Part shown: in pieces, positions 8,185-16,344 of the stretch
How positions within the stretch are numbered: position 1 is the stretch's first letter
Layout of the letters: each line of letters begins with the position of its first letter
Source of the DNA: Candidatus Palauibacter scopulicola
GTDB lineage: Bacteria; Gemmatimonadota; Gemmatimonadetes; Palauibacterales; Palauibacteraceae
DNA length: 64,000 bases
Direction: 5' to 3'
Assembly (NCBI RefSeq): GCF_947581915.1
Contig: NZ_CANPWG010000065.1
Location: forward strand, 97,181 to 161,180
Notes under the pieces: generated by a model
The model's database searches: none
Told to the model about the DNA's origin: nothing
The model's input: only the letters and a program-made list of their open reading frames with translations
Translations under genes and position numbers: made by a program

Positions 8185-10877
8185 AGCGTGTCTTCGAGGT
8201 CGCAGAGGAACTGAGACTCGACACGAGTCACCTCATCCAGTTGCTGCGGGAGATGGAGGTGCCCGTGCGCAGCCACATGTCGAGCGTGGACTCGGCGAGC
8301 GTGGCGCGTCTGCACGCGCGGCTCGAACGCGAACGGAGGGGAGAGACGGTCACCGGCACCGCGGCCCCCGTGCGGCGGCGCCGTCGGCGGCGGCGGGCCG
8401 CGCCCGCGTCGCTCACCACCGCGACGCCTGACGTCGACGTCGAAGAAGGCGTCGGCCCCTCCCCCGAGGCGCCGGAAGAGGCCGCGACGGCGACCATCGA
8501 GGCGGCGATCGAGGCGGAGGTCGAGCCTCAGGTCGAAGCCGAGGTCGAGATCGAAACGGAGGTCGAGCCCGACACCGGCATCGAGGCCGCGCCGGCGGAG
8601 ACCGAAGTCGAGCCTGCAGCCGAAGCCGCTCCGGAGCCCGACGAGGCGGCCGACATCGCCGCCCCCGAGGAGGCCGCGTCGGCGGAGACCGAAGCGAGCG
8701 TCGAGGTCGGCGAGCCGACGGAGACGGAAGTCGCCGAGCCCGAGGCGGATCCGGAGGCGGAGGCGCCGGCCGCGCCGCCGCGCCCCGCGCGCCGGCCGAA
8801 GCCGGTCCGCCGGGACATGCCGTCGCCCGCCGCCCCCTCGGCACCCAGGGCCTCGGCGGGCCCCGGCGGCAAGGTGCGAATCTCGGCCGAGGGTTACACC
8901 GTCGATGGGCGCAAGAAATCTCGCGGTGGAGATGGGAAGAAACGGCGGCGCGTGGACCGGAACGCCGTCCAGCAGAACTTCCGCAAGACGCTGGCCGCGA
9001 TGGGCCAGTCCTCGCCGCGGAAGCGGCGGCGCGAAACGCAGCAACAGCAGCGCGAGGCGGAGCGCGAGCAGCGCGAACTCGAACAGCGCACGGAGAAGGC
9101 GACGGTCCGGGTCAACGAGTTCCTCACCGTGTCGGAGCTCGCCGATCTGATCGAGGTTCCGCCGCAGGCCATCATCACGTCGGCGTTCAAGAACCTCGGT
9201 CTCATGGTGACGATCAATCAGCGGCTCGACTTCGGCCAGATCGAACTCATCTGCGAGGAGGCCGGCTTCACGGCGATCCGCGAGGAGGGGTTCGAGGCGG
9301 ACCTCGCGAGCGATGACGAAGGCCTGCCCGAGGACGAGAGCCAGCTGGTGCCCCGCCCGCCGATCGTGACCGTGATGGGCCACGTCGACCATGGAAAGAC
9401 CTCGCTGCTCGACCGTATCCGGAGCACGAACGTGATCGCGGGGGAGGCGGGGGGGATCACGCAGCACATCGGCGCCTATCACGTGGTTCTCTCGGAGGGC
9501 CGGACGATCACCTTCCTCGACACGCCCGGCCACGAGGCGTTCACGGCCATGCGCGCGCGCGGCGCGGAAGTAACGGACATCGTGATCCTCGTCGTGGCGG
9601 CCGACGACTCCGTGATGCCGCAGACGATCGAAGCGATCAGCCACGCCCGGAACGCGTCGGTGCCGATCGTCGTCGCGGTGAACAAGGTCGATCTCCCATC
9701 GGCGGACGTGGATCGGGTCAAGAGGGAACTCCTCGCGCGCGAGGTGGTCCTGGAGGACTTCGGCGGCGAGATCCTCGGCGCGGAAGTCTCGGCGAAGACG
9801 GGCGAAGGGTTGGACGACCTTCTCGAGAAGGTTCTTCTCCAGGCGGAGATTCTCGAGCTGAAGGCGAATCCGGAGCGAGAAGCCAGGGGGACGGTCGTCG
9901 AGGCGCAGTTGGACCGCGGCATGGGTCCGGTGGCCACCGTGCTCGTGGAGCGGGGGACGCTGGAGATCGGCGCGGATTTCGTCTGCGGACTCCATGGCGG
10001 GCGGGTTCGCGCGCTCCTCGATGAGCGCGGCCGGAAGATCACGAGCGCCGGACCGGGGATCCCCGTGCGGGTGCTCGGGATCGAAGGCGTGCCGCAGGCG
10101 GGCGACTCGCTCATCGTCCTGTCCGCGGCGCGGGTCCGCGAGATCGTCTCGCGGCGGCAGCAACTGGAGCGGGAGAAGGACATCCGCCGCCGGGCGACCG
10201 GTACGCGGCTCGAGGATGTCTTCGCCGCGGTCAAGGCGGGCGAGGGCGCACGTCTGAACGTCGTCATCAAGGGCGATACGGACGGCTCGGTACAGGCGCT
10301 CTCCGACAGCCTCGAACGGCTGTCGACCGACGAGGTCTCGGTCGAGGTCATCCACCGGGCGGTGGGCGGCATCAACGAGTCCGACATTCTCCTCGCCTCG
10401 ACTTCCGAGGCGATCATCGTCGGCTTCCACGTCCGGCCCGACGCCGGAGCGGCGGCCGCTGCGGAACGCGAGTCGATCGAGATCCGGATCTACAACGTGA
10501 TCTACGAAGCGGTCGAGGAGATCCGTCTGGCGCTCGAGGGCCTGCTCGCGCCCGAGCAGCGCGAGGTCACGGTCGGCATGGCCGAGATCCGAGAGCTCTT
10601 CCGCGTCCCCAAGGCGGGGACCATCGCGGGCTGCTACGTGCAGACCGGCACCATGCGGCGCAACCTCCCGATCCGCCTCCTGCGCGACCAGATCCAGATC
10701 TACCAGGGTCGGATCGACAGCCTGAGGCGGTTCAAGGAGGATGTGCGCCAGGTGAGAGACGGGTACGAGTGCGGCATCTCCATCGAGAACTACAACGACA
10801 TCAAGGTCGGCGATGTGATCGAGTGCTACGAGGTGGTGGAGGTCGCGCGCACCCTCTCCGGAGCACCGGCAGGCTGA
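8181..10877 (+). CDS. infB: Translation initiation factor IF-2
   Basis: GTPase that places initiator fMet-tRNA on the ribosome. Of 898 residues, 1-45 form an IF2_N domain ([22 protein letters not shown]). About 60-225 is an Ala/Glu/Val-rich linker with irregular [15 protein letters not shown] repeats. A basic stretch and a second IF2_N domain follow (about 310-365). The G domain has G1 GHVDHGKT at 400-407, G3 DTPGHEAF, G4 NKVD and G5 SAKTGEG, then domains II-IV ending in the tRNA-binding barrel ([20 protein letters not shown]). ATG start overlaps the previous stop. Confidence 0.97.
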   Translation: MKRVFEVAEELRLDTSHLIQLLREMEVPVRSHMSSVDSASVARLHARLERERRGETVTGTAAPVRRRRRRRRAAPASLTTATPDVDVEEGVGPSPEAPEEAATATIEAAIEAEVEPQVEAEVEIETEVEPDTGIEAAPAETEVEPAAEAAPEPDEAADIAAPEEAASAETEASVEVGEPTETEVAEPEADPEAEAPAAPPRPARRPKPVRRDMPSPAAPSAPRASAGPGGKVRISAEGYTVDGRKKSRGGDGKKRRRVDRNAVQQNFRKTLAAMGQSSPRKRRRETQQQQREAEREQRELEQRTEKATVRVNEFLTVSELADLIEVPPQAIITSAFKNLGLMVTINQRLDFGQIELICEEAGFTAIREEGFEADLASDDEGLPEDESQLVPRPPIVTVMGHVDHGKTSLLDRIRSTNVIAGEAGGITQHIGAYHVVLSEGRTITFLDTPGHEAFTAMRARGAEVTDIVILVVAADDSVMPQTIEAISHARNASVPIVVAVNKVDLPSADVDRVKRELLAREVVLEDFGGEILGAEVSAKTGEGLDDLLEKVLLQAEILELKANPEREARGTVVEAQLDRGMGPVATVLVERGTLEIGADFVCGLHGGRVRALLDERGRKITSAGPGIPVRVLGIEGVPQAGDSLIVLSAARVREIVSRRQQLEREKDIRRRATGTRLEDVFAAVKAGEGARLNVVIKGDTDGSVQALSDSLERLSTDEVSVEVIHRAVGGINESDILLASTSEAIIVGFHVRPDAGAAAAAERESIEIRIYNVIYEAVEEIRLALEGLLAPEQREVTVGMAEIRELFRVPKAGTIAGCYVQTGTMRRNLPIRLLRDQIQIYQGRIDSLRRFKEDVRQVRDGYECGISIENYNDIKVGDVIECYEVVEVARTLSGAPAG

Positions 10878-10893
10878 CCTTCCGCGGGGCATC

Positions 10894-11178
10894 ATGGCCG
10901 TCATCGGGGTGGGCCGCTGGGTGTTTCACCTCCCGGGCTGCCGGTCGCTCAAGGCGAAGCGTTCGGTGGTCCGCGGCTTGCGCGAGCGCGCGATCGTGAA
11001 GTTCCGGGTTTCCGCCGCCGAGACCGGCCTCCGCGACCGGGCCGCAATGGCCGAGATCACGGTCTGCGTCGTATCGGGCGAACGTCGGCACGCGGAGTCC
11101 GTTCTCGGACGCGTCGACCGCTTCCTGCAATCCGATCCGAGGGCCCACGTCATCGAGTCGGAGACCGAGTTCCTGTGA
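10894..11178 (+). CDS. DUF503 family protein (YlxP type)
   Basis: Product of 94 residues matching DUF503, a ferredoxin-fold family found next to infB/rbfA in many bacteria: VGVGRWVFHLPGCRSLKAKRSVVR at the start, then ETGLRDRAAMAEITVCVVSG. Function is unproven; the location suggests a role in ribosome assembly or initiation. ATG start, 16 bp after infB. Confidence 0.85.
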   Translation: MAVIGVGRWVFHLPGCRSLKAKRSVVRGLRERAIVKFRVSAAETGLRDRAAMAEITVCVVSGERRHAESVLGRVDRFLQSDPRAHVIESETEFL

Positions 11179-11206
11179 AGGCCGGCGACCCGGGGCGGGG
11201 GAGCGC

Positions 11207-11563
11207 GTGACCCATCGTCACCGGAGCGAACGGCTGGGTGAACTATTCCGGCGCGAACTCACGCGTCTCCTGCTCGGATCGCTCAAGGACCCCCGTCTCG
11301 ACGGAGTGACGGTGACCGACGTGCGGGCGACCCGGGATCTCTCCTTCGCGACCGTCTACATTCGCTCGGACGAGGATGTGTCGGAGGGAATCGAGGGGCT
11401 GGAACACGCGGTGGGATTCATACGGCGGGAACTCGGCCGGTCGCTCCGGCTGCGGAAGATCCCGGAGTTCCGCTTCCTGCCCGACGAAACGCCCGAGCAC
11501 GCGAACCGGATCGAGGAACTGCTGCGCCGGGCTCGCGAGGACGCGGGGCCGCGTGACGACTGA
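11207..11563 (+). CDS. rbfA: 30S ribosome-binding factor RbfA
   Basis: KH-fold protein that binds immature 30S subunits and helps form the 16S 5' helix. The 118 residues show typical features: RLGELFRRELTRLL, KDPRLDGVTVTDVRATRDLSFATVYI, and FIRRELGRSLRLRKIPEFRF. GTG start at 11207 after a GGGGCGGGGGAG stretch. The 3' end overlaps truB by 11 bp, so the two are translationally coupled. Confidence 0.94.
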   Translation: MTHRHRSERLGELFRRELTRLLLGSLKDPRLDGVTVTDVRATRDLSFATVYIRSDEDVSEGIEGLEHAVGFIRRELGRSLRLRKIPEFRFLPDETPEHANRIEELLRRAREDAGPRDD

Positions 11564-12467
11564 AGCCGGTCTGCTCCTCGTCGACAAGCCGGCCGAAGCG
11601 ACGTCGCACGACATCATTCTTCGGGTACGGCGGAGGCTGGGCGTGCGCCGGATCGGCCACACCGGGACGCTCGATCCTTTCGCGACGGGGCTCCTGCTGT
11701 CGCTCGTCGGGTCGTTCACCCGGCTCGCCGACCTCTACCACGGACTCCCGAAATCCTACGACGCGACGATGGTGTTGGGACGGGAGACGGACACCGACGA
11801 TCTCACGGGGAGGACCGTATCGGAAGATGCCGGCTGGCGGGAGTTGGATACCGAGGCCATTCGGGCCTCCTTCGCGGCTCGCGAGGGCGTCGGACGACAG
11901 GTGCCCCCCTCCTACTCGGCGCGCCACGCCGGTGGCGAGCGCGCCTACGCGCTGGCCCGCCGCGGGGAGCGCCCCGCACTCGAGGCACGCGAGGTGACCA
12001 TCCAGGAGATCGCGGTCACGGACATCGACCTCCCTCGGGTCCGCTTCCGCGCGAGCGTTTCCACCGGCACCTACGTGCGGGCGCTGGCCCGTGACATCGG
12101 GCGCGACCTCGGACCCGGGGCGCACCTTGCCGCACTCCGCCGCACGGCGATCGGCCCCTTCGGAGTGGACGACGCGACGTCTCCGGACGCGGCGCGGGAG
12201 GCCGTGGCCGAGGCGTCCATCGCCTGGCGCCCGGAAGTGGCGGCGCTGCCGTGGTTGCGGCGCCGCGAACTGAACGATGAGGAACGGGACGAGATCCGGT
12301 ACGGGAGGTCGGTGGAGCGCGGAGATGTGCTGCCGCCATCCCGGAGCACGCCCGATTCGCCGGACGGCTCCACGAACCCGGTCGCCCTGTGCGCCTCCGA
12401 CGAACTCTTCGCCGTCGCCGAGGAGCGCGACGGCCGCCTCTACCCGAAGAAGGTGTTCGCCGCGTGA
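11553..12467 (+). CDS. truB: tRNA pseudouridine(55) synthase
   Basis: Isomerises U55 in the tRNA T-loop. The 304 residues hold the catalytic motif GHTGTLDPFATGLL (Asp41), VPPSYSARHAGGERAY and STGTYVRALARDIG, plus a C-terminal PUA-like region. GTG start at 11553 lies inside rbfA, giving MTTEAGLLLVDKPAEATS as expected for the family. Its stop overlaps ribF as GTGA. Confidence 0.94.
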   Translation: MTTEAGLLLVDKPAEATSHDIILRVRRRLGVRRIGHTGTLDPFATGLLLSLVGSFTRLADLYHGLPKSYDATMVLGRETDTDDLTGRTVSEDAGWRELDTEAIRASFAAREGVGRQVPPSYSARHAGGERAYALARRGERPALEAREVTIQEIAVTDIDLPRVRFRASVSTGTYVRALARDIGRDLGPGAHLAALRRTAIGPFGVDDATSPDAAREAVAEASIAWRPEVAALPWLRRRELNDEERDEIRYGRSVERGDVLPPSRSTPDSPDGSTNPVALCASDELFAVAEERDGRLYPKKVFAA

Positions 12468-13384
12468 GCGGGCTCCCCCCCCACGTCCGGGGCACCGTCG
12501 TCACCATGGGGACCTTCGATGGGGTCCACCTGGGGCACCAGGCGATCCTGCGCGACGTTCGGCGGCGCGCGCGCGCACGAAACGGTCATGCCGTGCTCCT
12601 CACCTTCGACCCGCACCCCCTGAGCGTCGTGCGTCCGGAAGTTGCCCCTCCGCTCCTCACGCTGCCGGACGAGAAGAAGGAGATCCTCGCCCAGCTCGGG
12701 CTCGACTACGCCGCGTTCGTCGCCTTCACGCTCGAGTTCTCCCGCTATTCCCCCGAAGAATTCGTGGAGGACATCGTCGTCCCGCGCTTCCGTCCGGCGG
12801 AGGTCGTGATCGGGTACGACCACGGGTTCGGGCGCGGACGCGCCGGGGACGTCTCCGTGCTGGAGCGGATGGGCGAAGTCCACGGGTTCGAGGTCTCGGT
12901 CGTCGGAGGCGTCGAAACCGACGGATCGACCATCTCGTCCACACGGGTTCGGGGGGAGGTGGCGTCGGGCGACATGGAGGGCGCGGCCGCGGGCCTCGGC
13001 CGCCCCTATTCGTTCCGCGGGACGGTGATCCGGGGGCTGGGGCGGGGCCGCGCGCTCGGTTTTCCGACCGCCAACCTCGCGCCTCCGCCTCCCGACAAAC
13101 TCCTTCCGGCGGAAGGCATCTACGCGGTGCGCGCTACACTGGGCTCCGAGCGGGTCGATGGACTGCTGCACCTCGGGCCCCGGCCGACCTTTGCGGACGC
13201 TCCGCCGGCCATCGAACTCTTTCTCATCGATTTCGACCGTGACATCTACGGGGAGCGTGTGATCGTCGATGTCCTCCACCGGCTGCGCGAGGTGCGCGCG
13301 TACGAGTCGGGAGACGATCTCGCCGCGCAGATGCGCCGGGACCTCGCGACCGGCCTCGAATACTTCAGGGGAAGAGGCGGATGA
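12464..13384 (+). CDS. ribF: Bifunctional riboflavin kinase / FAD synthetase
   Basis: Makes FMN and FAD from riboflavin. The 306 residues have an N-terminal nucleotidyltransferase (MGTFDGVHLGHQ, FDPHP, GYDHGFGRGRAG, STRVR) and a C-terminal riboflavin kinase (RGTVIRGLGRGRALGFPTANL, AEGIYAVRA). GTG start overlaps the truB stop. In most bacteria rpsO follows directly; here two unrelated genes intervene, the first coupled to ribF by ATGA. Confidence 0.94.
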   Translation: MSGLPPHVRGTVVTMGTFDGVHLGHQAILRDVRRRARARNGHAVLLTFDPHPLSVVRPEVAPPLLTLPDEKKEILAQLGLDYAAFVAFTLEFSRYSPEEFVEDIVVPRFRPAEVVIGYDHGFGRGRAGDVSVLERMGEVHGFEVSVVGGVETDGSTISSTRVRGEVASGDMEGAAAGLGRPYSFRGTVIRGLGRGRALGFPTANLAPPPPDKLLPAEGIYAVRATLGSERVDGLLHLGPRPTFADAPPAIELFLIDFDRDIYGERVIVDVLHRLREVRAYESGDDLAAQMRRDLATGLEYFRGRGG

Positions 13385-14523
13385 GCGGCAAGCTGACGGC
13401 ATCGACCCGCAATTCGTGGTTCATCGCCTTCGTCGTCTGTACGGGAATCCTGGTCGTCTGTGCGGGAGTTCCGCGGCCGGCGGCGGCCCAGGCGCTCCTG
13501 CCGATTGCGGACCGGGCGGGGGACTGCACGGTTCGGCTCCGGGAAGTGCTGCGTCTCGGCGATCCCGGCGACCCGGGAACGATCGGAAGCCGCCCGGAGA
13601 TCACCCGGACCGCGGCGGGCGAATACATCGTCGCGAGCGTCGAGAACCGCGGCCAACTGCTCGTATTCGATTCCGACGGCGCGTTCCTGGAGACCCTTGG
13701 AGGGAACGGAGACGGGCCCGGCGAGTATCGCGTCCCGGGCCGCATGCGTCCCGGATCCGATGGCAGCCTGCGGATCCTCGACCTCGTCAACCGCAGGATC
13801 ACGCTCCTGTCCGCGGATGGAGGATGGATCGAAACCACAGACATCCGAAGCCTCCACGGGCTCGATTTCGCGGTCATCGACCGTGGCGAGCGGTACGCCG
13901 TGTCCGGTTTCGGACAGGTGGACGACGTGCTCGGCGCGACGACCGAGATCGTCGATCGCGGCGGAGTACGGTCCGCCAGCCTCGGCGCCACCCCGGTGGA
14001 GTCGTGGGTCGTGAACTTCTTCCGCGCCCCGGTCGCGGTGGACGGGGAGGGCAGCGTGTGGACGACCCGGGCCGGGGAATACGGGTTCGAGGCGTGGGAT
14101 CCGGAGGGCGGGAGCGGGCCGCGCGCGCGCCTGGCCGGAGACCCGGAGTGGTTTGACCCCGGGCCGCCGCAGCCGGGGGCGCCCGTCTCGGCGCCGGCTC
14201 CCTCCATCGTCATCAGCCTTCGTTTCGACCGCGGCCTGCTGTGGGCGGGCACCTGGGTCGCCGACGAGAACCGGGAGGCGAGCTCCGGTGCCGCGCCGTC
14301 TCCCCTGGAACTCGACCGGCTCCTCGACACCGTCCTGGACGTGATCGATCCCGCCAGCGGAGCTCTCATCGCGCGTATCCAGCGCGACGAGGCGCTGCGG
14401 GGGACGGGCGATGACGCCCTCCTGTTCGGCGTTCGGGAGGACGGCGGCATCGCCCGCGCCGTCATCTTCGAGCCCGCCCTCGCCGGCCCCGCCTGCCCCT
14501 CCTCGATGTCGCCCGGGATGTGA
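13381..14523 (+). CDS. Exported six-bladed beta-propeller protein
   Basis: Product of 380 residues with a signal peptide (about 1-36, hydrophobic core FIAFVVCTGILVVCAG, cut near AAAQA). It then has repeated propeller strands of the TolB/NHL-like six-bladed type: GEYIVASVENRGQLLVFDSDGAFLETLGGNGDGPGEY, DGSLRILDLVNRRITLLSADG and later copies. Such proteins are abundant in Gemmatimonadota and related phyla; substrates are unknown. ATG start overlaps the ribF stop and the 3' end overlaps the ABC gene, so it sits inside a translation-factor operon without an obvious functional tie. Confidence 0.78.
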   Translation: MSGKLTASTRNSWFIAFVVCTGILVVCAGVPRPAAAQALLPIADRAGDCTVRLREVLRLGDPGDPGTIGSRPEITRTAAGEYIVASVENRGQLLVFDSDGAFLETLGGNGDGPGEYRVPGRMRPGSDGSLRILDLVNRRITLLSADGGWIETTDIRSLHGLDFAVIDRGERYAVSGFGQVDDVLGATTEIVDRGGVRSASLGATPVESWVVNFFRAPVAVDGEGSVWTTRAGEYGFEAWDPEGGSGPRARLAGDPEWFDPGPPQPGAPVSAPAPSIVISLRFDRGLLWAGTWVADENREASSGAAPSPLELDRLLDTVLDVIDPASGALIARIQRDEALRGTGDDALLFGVREDGGIARAVIFEPALAGPACPSSMSPGM

Positions 14524-15665
14524 GCACAGCCTCTTCCCGGACGGCCGAGCCGATCTTCGCGGCGGAGGGGTTCGCCAAGCGATTCGGTGCCGCGGAAGTG
14601 CTCAGAGCCGCTTCGGTCCAGGCGTGGCCGGGGCGCGTGACGGTCCTCCTCGGGCGCAACGGCTCCGGGAAGAGCACGCTCCTGCGCTGTGCCCTCGGGC
14701 TTCTCGGTGCGGAAACCGGCGCCGTCAGGTGGCGCGGACGGGCAACGCTACGCCCGCGGATCGCCCGCATGGCTCGCGAGGGTCTGTGCTTCGTGCCCGC
14801 GGCGGGACTGGCCGTTCCGCGTCGGTGCGTTCACGCCCACCTGACCACGCTGGCCGCGGCATTCCCGGAGGCTCGTCGACTGACCGACCTGGATCCGCTC
14901 GACGTGTCCCCGCTCCTCGGCAGCCGGGTGCGCGAACTCTCGGGCGGGGAGCGGCGCCGCGTGGAGCTCACGCTCGGACTCCTCCGCAACCCTCTGTGCC
15001 TGATCGCCGACGAGCCCCTCACCGGGTTGGCCCCGGCCGACCAGCAGCGGGCGGTCCGCGCCCTGCGCGACGCGGCCGGACGTGGCGCGGCGGTGCTGAT
15101 CACGGGGCACGAGGTCGAGCTGCTCATGCAGGCCGCGGATGAGGTGGTCTGGATCACGGCGGGAGGGACCCGCGTCACGGGAACTCCGGAACAGACCTGG
15201 AGACATCCCGAGTTTGTCCGGGACTACCTCGGCCGCCGCGGCCGAACGGAGCTGAAAACGGGTTCGAAACCGCATCCGGCGGACCCGGACCGCGGTCGGG
15301 CCGTAGACGTCGGCTCCGGAGTCTCCCCGGCGCGCCGGCCGGGCCGCGCGCGCCGCATCTGGCTGCCGATGGCCGGCTCTGCGGTGGCGATCTGGATCAT
15401 CGTCCGGCTCGTGATGGCCGCTTTCGGGGCGGCGGTGGGCACGCCCCTGCGTGCGGGTGGCGGCACGCCGTCCCTGTGGGCCGCGGGCGTCACGATACCT
15501 GTCGTCGGGATCTGCGTCCTTCTCTCGTGGATCGACCATCTCCGGCGGGGGGAGGGCGCTTTCCTGTCGACCCTCGGAGTCGGCCGCGGTCCCCCGTTCA
15601 TCGCCTGGGCCTCGACCTGCCTTGCCCTGGAGATGGCGGCTGCCGCCATTCTCGCTGCCCTGTGA
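14520..15665 (+). CDS. ABC transporter ATPase domain fused to C-terminal membrane region
   Basis: Product of 381 residues. The first 235 form an ABC ATPase resembling branched-chain amino acid or LptB-type subunits: Walker A GRNGSGKS (45-52), signature LSGGE (140-144), Walker B LCLIADEP (159-166) and H-loop ITGHE. The usual Q-loop Gln is Ala (FVPAAG, Ala94). A basic, Pro-rich linker (about 235-285) leads into roughly three hydrophobic segments (IWLPMAGSAVAIWIIVRLV; LWAAGVTIPVVGICVLLSW; WASTCLALEMAAAAILAAL). No separate permease or binding protein is near. The GTG start overlaps the upstream stop as GTGA. Substrate cannot be named. Confidence 0.75.
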   Translation: MSTASSRTAEPIFAAEGFAKRFGAAEVLRAASVQAWPGRVTVLLGRNGSGKSTLLRCALGLLGAETGAVRWRGRATLRPRIARMAREGLCFVPAAGLAVPRRCVHAHLTTLAAAFPEARRLTDLDPLDVSPLLGSRVRELSGGERRRVELTLGLLRNPLCLIADEPLTGLAPADQQRAVRALRDAAGRGAAVLITGHEVELLMQAADEVVWITAGGTRVTGTPEQTWRHPEFVRDYLGRRGRTELKTGSKPHPADPDRGRAVDVGSGVSPARRPGRARRIWLPMAGSAVAIWIIVRLVMAAFGAAVGTPLRAGGGTPSLWAAGVTIPVVGICVLLSWIDHLRRGEGAFLSTLGVGRGPPFIAWASTCLALEMAAAAILAAL

Positions 15666-15702
15666 GCGGACGGGTAATCCGAGTACCGCGTGGCGCCGCA
15701 CC

Positions 15703-15731
15703 TTTACAGCCACGCGTGCCGATTCTAGTTT
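15703..15731 (+). promoter_or_regulatory. Possible rpsO promoter
   Basis: TTTACA (15703-15708), a 17-bp spacer and TAGTTT (15726-15731) lie about 100 bp before rpsO. The -35 matches five of six consensus bases, the -10 only three. The local AT content is higher than in surrounding DNA. Confidence 0.35.
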
Positions 15732-15829
15732 GGTGGACTGTATGTGAAACGGCACGGCGGGGCTTCGCCATCTTGCCGGTCGCTCCGCGGTCTGAAGCGG
15801 GGCGGCGGATCGAGGGACAATAGAGAGAC

Positions 15830-16093
15830 GTGGAAAAAACAGAGAAGCAGGGAATCATAGAGAAGTTCTCGCGGCGCGAGAACGACCAGGGGTCGGCTCC
15901 GGTGCAGATCGCACTGCTCACGGCCCGCATCGAAGAGTTGACCGGGCACTTCCGGGATCATCCGAAGGATCATCACAGTCGACGCGGACTGCTGAAGATG
16001 GTTGGTCGGCGCCGTCGACTGTTGAACTACCTCCGCCGGACGGATCTCGACCGCTACCGAACGGTCATCGAGGAGCTCGGGCTACGCCGTTGA
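15830..16093 (+). CDS. rpsO: 30S ribosomal protein uS15
   Basis: Binds the 16S central domain early in 30S assembly. The 87 residues are typical: [47 protein letters not shown] and [16 protein letters not shown] start with AGAGAGA just upstream. The conserved partner pnp follows after 247 bp. Confidence 0.96.
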   Translation: MEKTEKQGIIEKFSRRENDQGSAPVQIALLTARIEELTGHFRDHPKDHHSRRGLLKMVGRRRRLLNYLRRTDLDRYRTVIEELGLRR

Positions 16094-16227
16094 GGCGCCG
16101 CCCGGCTGCGCAGCTTCCGCCTCCGCCGGCCCGCATCGTCGGGTCCCCCGCTTTCCTTCCCTCGTACCGCGCCGGATCCCCCCGACCGGGGTGCTGAATC
16201 GAAGAAGATCGAAGAAGCTGATGCAAG

Positions 16228-16257
16228 GCTGAAAAGAAACCAGCTGAAAAGAAAACC
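16228..16257 (+). repeat. Two 15-bp direct repeats in the pnp leader
   Basis: GCTGAAAAGAAACCA at 16228-16242 is followed at once by GCTGAAAAGAAAACC at 16243-16257. The copies abut and lie in a purine-rich stretch unlike the surrounding GC-rich DNA. They end directly before the ATG of the possible leader ORF. Confidence 0.7.
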
Positions 16258-16344
16258 ATGAGCGTCCGGCCCGGTGAACGGCCGGCGCGGCGCGCGGAAT
16301 CCCGCGGCGCCACACCCGAAGAAAGAAGAGAAAAAAGAGAATGA
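16258..16344 (+). CDS. Possible 28-residue leader peptide coupled to pnp
   Basis: An ATG at 16258 opens a 29-codon frame whose TGA overlaps the pnp ATG as ATGA, the same junction used by many gene pairs here. An AAAAGAAAA purine run precedes the ATG. The peptide is Arg/Glu-rich (starts MSVRPGERPARRA, ends EERREKRE) and has no hydrophobic segment. It may couple or regulate pnp translation; chance is possible, since pnp also has its own purine-rich site (GAAGAAAGAAGAG). Confidence 0.3.
   Translation: MSVRPGERPARRAESRGATPEERREKRE

Noticed and set aside
7650..10904. Very long open frame on the minus strand opposite nusA/infB
   Set aside because: Typical antisense frame produced by high GC and codon bias; no domain, no start context, fully covered by infB.
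14520..15665. Transposon or phage origin of the ribF-rpsO insertion
   Set aside because: No inverted or direct repeats, integrase or codon-use break seen at its borders; overlaps with neighbours argue for long residence.
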